Positions 1-7,241 of a stretch of 53,812 nt of DNA are shown one piece after another. The notes under the pieces were generated by a model. The model ran no database searches and had not been told where the DNA came from. It saw only the letters and a program-made list of their open reading frames with translations. The position numbers and the translations under genes are program-made. Source of the DNA: Pseudochryseolinea flava (GTDB lineage: Bacteria; Bacteroidota; Bacteroidia; Cytophagales; Cyclobacteriaceae); contig NZ_QMFY01000025.1 of NCBI RefSeq assembly GCF_003286915.1, positions 1 to 53,812 of the forward strand, given 5' to 3'. Each line of letters starts with the position of its first letter. The stretch's first letter is position 1.

Positions 1-55
1 CCTGCTCGTTTAAGATCCCAATGATCTGTGCTTCTGTGAATCTTGTTTTTTTCAT
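1..55 (-). mobile_element. IS3-family transposase OrfA, first 18 codons, cut by window edge
   Basis: Read on the minus strand from the ATG at 55, the sequence encodes MKKTRFTEAQIIGILNEQ. This is the characteristic start of the helix-turn-helix OrfA of IS3-family insertion sequences, which binds the terminal repeats and works with an OrfB DDE integrase. Only 18 codons lie in the window, so completeness of the element cannot be judged. The end of the IS should lie between 56 and about 120, because recognisable integrase coding sequence begins at about 121. I did not identify a terminal inverted repeat or target duplication with confidence. Confidence 0.8.
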
Positions 56-120
56 AACGCTTTTTCAGATGGTTAAAGTTAAAAACTCTAATTTTAACCT
101 GTTCTAAAAAACCAGCCAGG

Positions 121-412
121 TACCAATGTATACCTGAAAAATGGAATTCAGCAAAAGGCAGGCTTGTCGGAAAAACAGAAGATGTAAAATCATTTAATAA
201 ATATCTGGATTTAATTGAGCTATTGCGCGAGGCATACATTTGCAACCACGGTAACGCTAACGAATGGTGTCCCTTTGGAGACAGTCAGTAAAATGCTCGG
301 TCACAAAAGTATCAAGACAACGCAGCACTATGCAAGGATAATTGACAAAAAAATTGGTGACGACATGATTGTGCTACGACAGAAACTTGAGACGTCATTA
401 AGTAGAAAATGA
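121..412 (+). pseudogene. Tyrosine recombinase (integrase), internally deleted remnant
   Basis: Two pieces of one integrase lie fused in different frames. Positions 121-219 read YQCIPEKWNSAKGRL and then VGKTEDVKSFNKYLDLIE, which resembles the N-terminal arm-type DNA-binding domain of Bacteroidota phage/transposon integrases. From 217 another frame gives ARHTFAT, MLGHKS and TTQHYA. These carry the catalytic Arg (RHTFA), His (LGHKS) and Tyr (QHYA) of the C-terminal domain. The SAM-like core-binding domain and the first half of the catalytic domain are missing, as is the true N-terminus. The gene is therefore dead. An IS3 element starts just upstream and may have caused the 5' loss. It indicates former integrated mobile DNA at this locus. 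Confidence 0.82.
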
Positions 413-716
413 ATCTGATTACTACCAGCAATTATTGTTAGAGGAGCAGGTAAATTGCTTTTTAACTTACTCACCGTCGACTCACCACTTTCTTTGACTG
501 CAATTCTAATGTGAACATACGTTTTTCATCCGTTGAGATTTTCTATCAATAATGAATTTTAACACGCGACCGTCATGATTGCGAATCAGTAATGAAGGAG
601 TCAAGTTCTTCGCAAAGAGGAGGTAAGTTTACCAATGACACCCCGGTTGAGCAGAAGAAGTTGGTTTGGTTGATTCTTTGCTCTGAGTCATGCAATATGA
701 CTAATGGAACCTTAAA
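413..716. other. Intergenic stretch between integrase remnant and Crp/Fnr gene
   Basis: About 300 bases without a convincing gene. The short open frames here lack family resemblance. The only structure I see is the inverted repeat at 686-702 just before the regulator gene. The rest is probably decayed mobile DNA plus the promoter region. Confidence 0.5.
686..702. promoter_or_regulatory. Inverted repeat AGTCAT-N5-ATGACT upstream of Crp/Fnr gene
   Basis: Perfect 6-base arms separated by five bases end 14 bases before the ATG at 717. Its position fits an operator, for example for autoregulation, or a short leader hairpin. It does not match the CRP-like sites downstream of the gene, so binding by this regulator is only a guess. 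Confidence 0.35.
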
Positions 717-1310
717 ATGAATCTTGGATACTTTTATCTTTATCTTGTGTATCCAATACTGAGAACGCATATTGAAAACGTATTACCCCTGACTGATGCA
801 GAATTTGAATTTATTGCGTCAAAGTTTCGACCTAAAAAATTTAGCAAGAAACAATTTCTTTTTCGACAAGGAGATGATGTTCCATATGTTTACTTCGTTG
901 CGTCAGGGCTTATCATGCTGACATTTGATGACGAACAAGGCAAGCAGCACGTCGTGTCATTTGCGATGGAAGATTGGTGGGAGAGCGACTATTTTGCATT
1001 TTTTTCGAAAACAAAAGCGACAATGTCCCTACAATGCCTCGAAGAGACTGAAGTACTCTGCATTTCACTGGAGGACTATCAAACGCTATGTGCTGGATCT
1101 CATAAAATTGAGCATTTTTTTCTTGAGAAAGCTAATCGGGGACACATCGCCTCTCAGCAAAGGATTTTATCGTTTATAACATCAAGCGCAAAAGACAGGT
1201 ACGAGAGATTGCTTAAGCGATATCCAGCACTCTTCCAGCGTGTTCCAAAAACGTTGCTGGCATCTTACCTGGGGGTTTCGCGCGAAACCCTTAGTCGTTT
1301 CAATTCTTAA
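717..1310 (+). CDS. Crp/Fnr-family transcriptional regulator
   Basis: A 197-residue protein with the layout of Bacteroidota Crp/Fnr regulators. An N-terminal cyclic-nucleotide-binding-type beta-roll (about residues 25-115) includes FLFRQGD and VYFVASGLI. A long dimer helix follows, then a C-terminal helix-turn-helix ending in LASYLGVSRETLSR (about 180-195). There is no Cys cluster of the FNR type, so oxygen sensing by an Fe-S cluster is unlikely. The ligand is unknown; many Bacteroidota members lack strict cAMP-binding residues. The ATG at 717 was taken as start; the family usually begins close to the PILRTHIE segment, so a slightly later start is possible. The ridA gene follows downstream with two CRP-like palindromes between, suggesting it is a direct target. 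Confidence 0.92.
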   Translation: MNLGYFYLYLVYPILRTHIENVLPLTDAEFEFIASKFRPKKFSKKQFLFRQGDDVPYVYFVASGLIMLTFDDEQGKQHVVSFAMEDWWESDYFAFFSKTKATMSLQCLEETEVLCISLEDYQTLCAGSHKIEHFFLEKANRGHIASQQRILSFITSSAKDRYERLLKRYPALFQRVPKTLLASYLGVSRETLSRFNS

Positions 1311-1321
1311 TTCCGGACTAG

Positions 1322-1337
1322 TGTGATCTTCATCACT
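1322..1337. promoter_or_regulatory. CRP-like palindrome, near-consensus
   Basis: TGTGA-N6-TCACT matches the CRP half-sites TGTGA/TCACA in nine of ten positions. It is centred 26 bases upstream of a second, perfect site and lies immediately after the stop codon of a Crp/Fnr-type regulator. Confidence 0.6.
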
Positions 1338-1347
1338 GTTCTAAATA

Positions 1348-1363
1348 TGTGACATATATCACA
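1348..1363. promoter_or_regulatory. CRP-like palindrome, perfect consensus
   Basis: TGTGACATATATCACA is an exact TGTGA-N6-TCACA palindrome. If the weak -10-like CAACTTTG at 1386-1393 is used, transcription would start near 1400 and this site would be centred near -44, close to a class II activator position. The upstream copy would sit near -70. The promoter assignment is inference. Confidence 0.68.
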
Positions 1364-1440
1364 AAGCTATTAGTGGTTCATTCCTCAACTTTGCTTCATA
1401 TCAAGAGCAACGATCACGTTGTCAACGAAACAAAATCAAA

Positions 1441-1830
1441 ATGGAAAAAAGAATCATTAACCCCTGGACCTGGCAGGATGCACGAAGCTATGTGCAGGCA
1501 GTAGAAGTAAAAAATGCCACGAGTACATTATACGTGTCAGGTCAAGCTGCTGTACTAGAGGACGGCACGTCTAGTGACGCAGACATGAAAACACAAGTAG
1601 CGCAAGCTCTTGCCAATCTCGAAACTGTAATTGCAAAGGCTGGGTTCGAGTTAAATAACATCGTAAGGCTAACCGTGTATTGCACATCAACGGAAGAATT
1701 TTGGCCGCACTTCGAAGTTTTTCAATCATGGATATCAAAAAATGAGATTAAGCAGGCATTAACCTTTATTGAGGTTAAAAGCCTTTTTGAAACTCTTAAG
1801 ATCGAGTTTGAGGCAACAGTTGTAAAATAA
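1441..1830 (+). CDS. RidA/YjgF-family protein
   Basis: A 129-residue protein of the usual RidA length. Family features are LYVSGQAAV near residue 30, a VAQALANLETVIAKAGFEL segment in the middle and an acidic C-terminal FEATVV. RidA enzymes hydrolyse reactive imine/enamine intermediates made by PLP enzymes. Several subfamilies lack the catalytic Arg, and here the usual C-terminal R-x-x-x-E region reads LKIEFEATVV without a clear Arg. The protein may therefore be a divergent Rid member and not a proven imine deaminase. The ATG at 1441 fits the family start. It is probably regulated by the upstream Crp/Fnr protein through the two palindromes. Confidence 0.88.
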   Translation: MEKRIINPWTWQDARSYVQAVEVKNATSTLYVSGQAAVLEDGTSSDADMKTQVAQALANLETVIAKAGFELNNIVRLTVYCTSTEEFWPHFEVFQSWISKNEIKQALTFIEVKSLFETLKIEFEATVVK

Positions 1831-2607
1831 GGTTAGTCGTAGAATCGTTGGCCTGTAGTAATTTCCATTAAAACCTAGTCAAACTCCAACATGCGACTTT
1901 GGCGTTGTCGTGAGTTCTGAAAAATCGCTTTTTGAACAACGATACAAATTTAGGAACAACGGTTAAGGATATTGAAATCGTATGGAATTCACTGGTGAGT
2001 AGATTTTTGATTCTCCACTTTACTCACCAGTTTTACAATTTTCGGACTGTTTTTAGCAGAAATATTTCCGAAGTACTATTCAAAGATTTTGCGCAACTGT
2101 ATTGAACTACAAAAACCGCAGTGTTTGACAATGTCGATAAATATTTTGCAGTTGCAATTTCGGCCTACATTGTTTCCAGAAATAGCTCGTGCGCTAGTCA
2201 CAGCTACAAGAACGTAAATGCCGCTGAATATTCCATGCTTTGCATGACATCGGACTCGACGCTTGCTATTTCCAGCCTCATCTTGATTCCTTGATAATGG
2301 ATACTCTCGGCTTAGACGATGGATCGGATCAAACGTTCTAGTCATATAATGATATTTTGGATTCGCCGTAGCAAAAAGATTGAAGTGGACAACGACTCCA
2401 TAATGAAGCAGACATTGAAAGCCTCATGAGTTGACGACATTAAAGTCTAAGTTGAGATCTCAAACTCAATTCAAATTACCACCTTGCGTTACGTTCGCTC
2501 ATGCTGTTCAAGGCTCGATTGGAGCTGATATCCAGTTCTAAAACGAATCAATACTAAGATATCTAAGTTCTTTTGATCGAGAATTTGATGCGGAGGGTGA
2601 CATCATA
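1831..2607. other. Long gene-poor stretch
   Basis: About 780 bases with no frame that resembles a protein family. It contains the perfect 11-bp hairpin at 1991-2031 and otherwise nothing recognisable. The minus-strand open frame across 2076-2345 has an unlikely composition and was not accepted. Confidence 0.5.
1991..2031. terminator. Perfect 11-bp hairpin, terminator-like
   Basis: ACTGGTGAGTA at 1991-2001 pairs with TACTCACCAGT at 2021-2031 across a 19-base loop. TTTTACAATTTT follows on the plus strand. It could end the ridA transcript 160 bases upstream, but the loop is long and the T-run interrupted. Confidence 0.4.
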
Positions 2608-2979
2608 GTGCCTGACATTTCCAAGATATGCGAAGACAAGAATGGCCCGAAACAAAGTTTTGCCCATCATCTATCATTCATACATGGCGATGCTTGGTCG
2701 ATGGAGAATAGACCGCACGAGGTGAATGACTGCGTTCATGTCATTTACATTCATATGCAAGACGATTATCCAACTTCGAGATCAAAGCAAATTCAAGAGC
2801 GTCAGTTTGAATTTTCTTTTTGGGGCGAGTTTCGGTTGCCCAAAACGCCTTGCCTGGGAGAGGAGATTTCCCTTGAGTTTGTACAGCAGAATGTTAGATA
2901 TAATCGTGGTGTTGTTACTAGGGTTCAGCATGAAATCAGACCGGAGGTGCAACGAATAATAATCTATGTGCACCCTTGA
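2608..2979 (+). CDS. Conserved hypothetical protein
   Basis: A 123-residue frame starting at GTG 2608; ATG 2701 is an alternative start. I do not recognise a named family. The C-terminal half (FWGEFRLPKTP, GEEISLEF, VRYNRGVVTRVQHE, IIIYVHP) looks like a genuine compact beta-rich domain and resembles short hypothetical proteins of Bacteroidota. No signal peptide or membrane segment is seen. The gene ends exactly where homology of the downstream truncated permease begins, so a recombination joint lies here. Whether the gene is expressed is unknown. Confidence 0.55.
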   Translation: MPDISKICEDKNGPKQSFAHHLSFIHGDAWSMENRPHEVNDCVHVIYIHMQDDYPTSRSKQIQERQFEFSFWGEFRLPKTPCLGEEISLEFVQQNVRYNRGVVTRVQHEIRPEVQRIIIYVHP

Positions 2980-4412
2980 ATAACTACTACTGGCAGTGGA
3001 ATAAACTCAAGGAACAGCGTCTAATAGAATCTTTCCTTGTTGTGCTTATCGCTTCAATGGTGGCGCTGGCGATCGTATCGGTGGCGCTTAATGGATTCAA
3101 TCATCTAGCAATGAAGCAAATCGAAATGCCGTGGCACGAACCCAGGTTCTGGATGGCCATCGCAGGATTTGTATTCATTACGGCGATGCTTGCAGGAACT
3201 TATCCTGCGTTTTATCTCTCATCATTTAATTCGGTTCAGGTGCTCAAAGGCTCACTGGGTTTTGGAAAGCTTGTATCGCTTCCAAGGAAAATACTTGTCG
3301 TCGTGCAATTTACGGTTTCAGTGACTTTGATTATTGGAACAGTGATTGTGTACAAGCAGGTGCAGTTTGCTAAGGATCGTCCTGTAGGTTATGACCGGAA
3401 TGGATTGATGATGGTGCAGATGGTGTCCAGTGACTTCTACGCTAAGTATGATGTATTGAAGACTGAGTTGAAGAATACGGGTGTCGTTACGGGCGTGTCT
3501 ACATCATCGAGCCCGGCTACGGACATCTGGAATTCGAATGGTGGTTTCGATTGGGAAGGGAAAGACCCGTCGCTCATTGCTGAGTTAGCAACGTTTACGG
3601 TATCCGCCGACTATGCTAGTATTGTAGGATGGGAATTTGTAAAGGGGCGTAATCTATCTGCTGATAAAGCCAGTGACTCATCAGCGTTTGTGATCAATGA
3701 ATCGGCGGCGAAGATGTTCGGCTTTGATGACCCGATTGGTGAAGTGGTTAAATGGCAGTCGTGGTGGACAAAGGGCCGTAGCGATTTTACGATTGTCGGT
3801 GTAATTAAAGATCAGATTGTGAAGTCACCTTATGATCCTCCAGTGCCCGCCGTGTATTTCCTCAAGGGCGGTCCGAACTGGATCACATTCCGCATCGATC
3901 CAAAAGTGGATATCCATGAAGCGCTGCCAAAAGTACAAGCGGTGTTCGCGAAGGTGATTCCCTCTGTACCCCTCGACTACAAGTTTGTCGATCAGGAATT
4001 CGCGACAAAGTTTGCTTCGGAAGAAAGGATCGGCGTTTTGTCGTTGTTGTTTTCCGTGCTAGCGATCCTGATCAGTTGCCTTGGACTATCTGGACTCGCG
4101 TCGTTCGTGGCAGAACGTCGCGCAAAAGAAATTGGCATCCGTAAAGTGATCGGCGCATCAATTTTTAGTCTCTGGCGAATGCTCTCGCGTGATTTTGCCA
4201 TACTGGTTGTAGTGGCTTGTTGCATCGCCGTTCCGATTGCGTATTATTTCCTGGACGCATGGCTCGTGAAATTTGACTATCGCACCGAGTTGTCGTGGTG
4301 GATCTTCGCGTTCTCATGCGCCGGTGCACTGGTGATCACTTTGCTTACGGTTAGTTATCAAACGATCAGGGCCGCATGGGCGAATCCGGTGAAGAGCCTT
4401 CGATTGGAATAG
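2976..4412 (+). pseudogene. MacB/FtsX-type ABC transporter permease, 5'-truncated
   Basis: The open frame of 478 residues corresponds to the C-terminal part of the roughly 800-residue Bacteroidota permeases; compare the complete gene at 7242-9707. It begins at a TTG overlapping the previous stop. Homology starts near RLIESFLVV, inside the first FtsX domain, then continues with AGTYPAFYLSSF, a membrane segment (VVVQFTVSVTLIIG), a periplasmic MacB_PCD-like domain and a final FtsX domain with AKEIGIRKVIGAS. The N-terminal membrane helix, first periplasmic domain and part of the first FtsX domain are absent. It is most likely a truncated remnant. The frame is intact to its stop, so the loss may be recent or the fragment may still be translated. 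Confidence 0.8.
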
Positions 4413-4415
4413 TTC

Positions 4416-4471
4416 AAGTTTCAGGTTTAAGCTTCAAGAATCCAACCGCTAGCGCTTAAAACCTAAAACTT
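4416..4471. repeat. Imperfect inverted repeat after the truncated permease
   Basis: The arm AAGTTTCAGGTTTAAGC (4416-4432) pairs with GCTTAAAACCTAAAACTT (4454-4471) with one mismatch and one extra base. It is AT-rich without a terminal T-run. It may be an intergenic repeat or a weak transcript-stabilising hairpin. A/T-rich AAAGTTTAAAGT-type sequence also occurs at 53622-53655. Confidence 0.4.
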
Positions 4472-4614
4472 TAGACTGAAAGAAAAGTGCGGGTTTTGGA
4501 ACAATCTTCTGGTCTTGATCCTATCTTATTGCATTTACAGCGCGCTTAAAAATAGGTGTTTTTACCTGTTGATCCTGTTTATCGCTTTTTGTTACTTCAG
4601 CAAAACCCTCTAAC

Positions 4615-7131
4615 ATGTTATACTTTTCAAAACCTCCACGAGTCACATCGGTGATTTCGTCTGTATTGCTCGCAATACATCAACGTCGGAATATACGGCG
4701 CGTGCATTCCGGCCGATCTGCTACAGTCGATGGACATCAGTTAAAAACATTTTATCGTCCATTACCATCGGTGCGCTTGCGCACAAGCTCTATCCTTTGC
4801 ATGGTACTTTGTCTAACGATGTTTTCTGTCGTCGCCCAAAATAAGTTTTGGGATAAACGTTTTGGAGGAACAGCTGAAGATTTGTTAAGCGCGGTAGTTG
4901 CTACTCCTGATGGCGGGTATTTGCTTGGCGGAACTTCCCGCTCTGATCAGAATGGTGACAAAAGTCAACCACAGCCACCGGGTACCTGGTGGCCATTAGA
5001 TTTTTGGGTGGTGAGAATCGACGCCAGCGGCAACAAAGTATGGGATAAGAGTTTTGGCGACATTGGCCTTGACAAGTTAACCTCAATCGTCAATACGACT
5101 GATAACGGTTTTCTATTGTTTGGCAGTGGTTGGCTGGATGGGCATGATGACTACATCGTCATTAAAATAGATGCCAATGGGAACGTAATATGGAATGAAC
5201 GTTATGATAATGGTTGGCATGAATCACTAACATCTGTCGTTAGTACTGCTGATAATGGATTTGTGTTAGCTGGTTTTTCTTACAGCGCGACTGAAGAAGA
5301 CGATTATGTTATTTGGTTGGTTAAGATAGATGCTGACGGCGTTCTCGTGTGGGAACGCGTCGAGCAAAACTATAATATTTTAAACACTATGATTGTCACT
5401 GCTGAAGGCGGTTTTCTAACCGGTGGACGTTTTGCACTCAGTAATGATGAAGGTCCGACTGTTGATTACTGGATAAATAAAACAGAAAGTAACGGCGACC
5501 TGCTATGGGAGAAAAGTTTTGGCGGATCTGGCTCAGACGTGTTAAGTAGATTGCTAAGCACATCTGATGGAGGCTATTTACTGGGAGGGTCTTCTAATTC
5601 CGCACAGGGTGGAGATAAAAGCCAACCTTCACAAGGTGGTGATGACTACTGGATTGTGAAAGTAGATGCCAACGGAAACAAACAATGGGACAAACGATTT
5701 GGTGGTTCAGGTACTGATAATCTACAACTCCTTCTTGCGACTTTAGATGGTGGCTATCTGCTGGGCGGTTCTTCTAATTCTGGTCAGAACGGAGATAAGG
5801 GCCAACCCTCATGGGGAGGAGATGATTATTGGATTGTGAAGATAGATGGTAGCGGACAAAAGATTTGGGACAAACGTTTTGGCGGTTCAATGAACGACCT
5901 TATCGCTGCAATGATTCCGACATTTGATGCAGGTTTTGTAGTGGGAGGTTCTTCTGATTCTGGTCAAGATGGCGACAAAACCCAACCTTCTCGCGGTGGA
6001 CTCGACTACTGGGTTGTCAAGGTAGATGGGAACCAGATGAACCAAGTGATCAATTTCCCTCCCGTCCCAGACAAGACCTTTGGCGATGCACCTTTCAGCT
6101 TAGCAGCGACAGCTACTTCGGGTTTACCGGTTGCTTATGCAATCGCGCCTGGCAGTGAAGCTTTTGTTTCAATCGAGGGCAATGTGGTTACGCTCCTTCA
6201 GCCAGGTACAGCCACCATTATTGCTTTGCAGCCCGGCAATACCTTCTATCATCCCGCAGTGCCCGACTCCGTTTCATTTGCGATAAGTTCACCCTATTGC
6301 TTTGCGTTCACCGTGTCGAACTTCATACAAGGAAGAACAAAACAAGGCAAAGTTGTCGAAGCCATTCGAAGTAATGCGCAGCTTGCCTTAGGCGCTCCAC
6401 AAGACAACGATACCTACAACTTTGTTTCATTAGGTTTCGGTGGAAGCATTACGTTAGAACTTTCCGATCCGCTATATGATAATAATGGTTACGATCCGGA
6501 TTTTATATTGGTCGAAACGAGCTTTGGCCGTGCTGATGAAAAATGTTTTGCAGGCGGTAATACATTCAATTATCCCGAGACGGTAGTCATTGAAGTATCC
6601 GATGGAACAACATGGAAAAGTTTACCCGATAGTTACTGCCGTACTTCCTTCGTTGATATCAGCTCTGTGATTACAGAAAGTTTTCAACATGTAAAATTTA
6701 TTCGGATAAAAGATTTTAGTAATAAAGAATACTTTGAAAGTAATGCCGATGGGTTTGATGTTGACGGATTGATTGTTTGTCCTGAAGAGGTGCGAAAGGC
6801 TTTTGCAACGTATACGAATGGACGCGTTGCAGGTGCTAATGTATGGGATGCAGCTTTCTTTAATCGCGCGCCCAACGAAGCAGATGATAATGATGAAGCA
6901 ATAAAGGTATTTCCTAACCCTGCTAGAGAGCAAATTACTGTAGAGTTTTTAAGCGAAGTAGAAACCCATGAATCCTTACAGATCATTTCAGTAATTGGTG
7001 TAATAAAAAGAAACAACCTTAATCAACTCCAAGTAGGAAAGAATGTGTTAACCGAAGACGTTGCAAATCTCACACCTGGCGTCTACCTCATAAAAGTGGG
7101 CACGCGCGCTGTTAGGTTTGTCAAGGAATAA
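4615..7131 (+). CDS. Secreted T9SS type A cargo protein with beta-propeller-like repeats
   Basis: An 838-residue protein. After a long leader, a hydrophobic segment (SSILCMVLCLTMFSVVAQ, about residues 58-75) looks like the signal peptide core. Then come about seven repeats of 50-60 residues built on WDKRFGG, GGYLLGGSS, DYWIVKID.NG motifs (about 78-475), as in propeller-like surface proteins. An Ig/MBG-like stretch follows (about 480-560), then a domain with SLGFGGSITLEL and GFDVDGLIVC (about 565-725). A C-terminal T9SS type A sorting domain closes it (VFPNPAREQITVEF through GVYLIKVG). It should be exported by Sec, then moved by T9SS and anchored or released. The leader before the signal core is unusually long; a GTG or TTG near 4771 is an alternative start. 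The ligand is unknown. Confidence 0.88.
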   Translation: MLYFSKPPRVTSVISSVLLAIHQRRNIRRVHSGRSATVDGHQLKTFYRPLPSVRLRTSSILCMVLCLTMFSVVAQNKFWDKRFGGTAEDLLSAVVATPDGGYLLGGTSRSDQNGDKSQPQPPGTWWPLDFWVVRIDASGNKVWDKSFGDIGLDKLTSIVNTTDNGFLLFGSGWLDGHDDYIVIKIDANGNVIWNERYDNGWHESLTSVVSTADNGFVLAGFSYSATEEDDYVIWLVKIDADGVLVWERVEQNYNILNTMIVTAEGGFLTGGRFALSNDEGPTVDYWINKTESNGDLLWEKSFGGSGSDVLSRLLSTSDGGYLLGGSSNSAQGGDKSQPSQGGDDYWIVKVDANGNKQWDKRFGGSGTDNLQLLLATLDGGYLLGGSSNSGQNGDKGQPSWGGDDYWIVKIDGSGQKIWDKRFGGSMNDLIAAMIPTFDAGFVVGGSSDSGQDGDKTQPSRGGLDYWVVKVDGNQMNQVINFPPVPDKTFGDAPFSLAATATSGLPVAYAIAPGSEAFVSIEGNVVTLLQPGTATIIALQPGNTFYHPAVPDSVSFAISSPYCFAFTVSNFIQGRTKQGKVVEAIRSNAQLALGAPQDNDTYNFVSLGFGGSITLELSDPLYDNNGYDPDFILVETSFGRADEKCFAGGNTFNYPETVVIEVSDGTTWKSLPDSYCRTSFVDISSVITESFQHVKFIRIKDFSNKEYFESNADGFDVDGLIVCPEEVRKAFATYTNGRVAGANVWDAAFFNRAPNEADDNDEAIKVFPNPAREQITVEFLSEVETHESLQIISVIGVIKRNNLNQLQVGKNVLTEDVANLTPGVYLIKVGTRAVRFVKE

Positions 7132-7181
7132 ATAAGAATCGATTCTCTATCTCGGTTATCGAATCTCAGAAAATTAAAGTC

Positions 7182-7211
7182 AAAAAGCTCATCGGGTGCG
7201 ATGAGCTTTTT
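7182..7211. terminator. Bidirectional rho-independent terminator
   Basis: AAAAAGCTCATC and GATGAGCTTTTT form a perfect 12-bp stem around a six-base loop, with A/T tracts on both sides. It lies between the convergent genes ending at 7131 and 7242 and can serve both. Confidence 0.85.
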
Positions 7212-7241
7212 CGTTTGATACAGACACAAGTCAACTTCGAT

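Noticed and set aside
2076-2345. 89-residue minus-strand frame in the gene-poor stretch
   Set aside because: Scattered Cys, Arg and Ser with no domain, signal or neighbour support.
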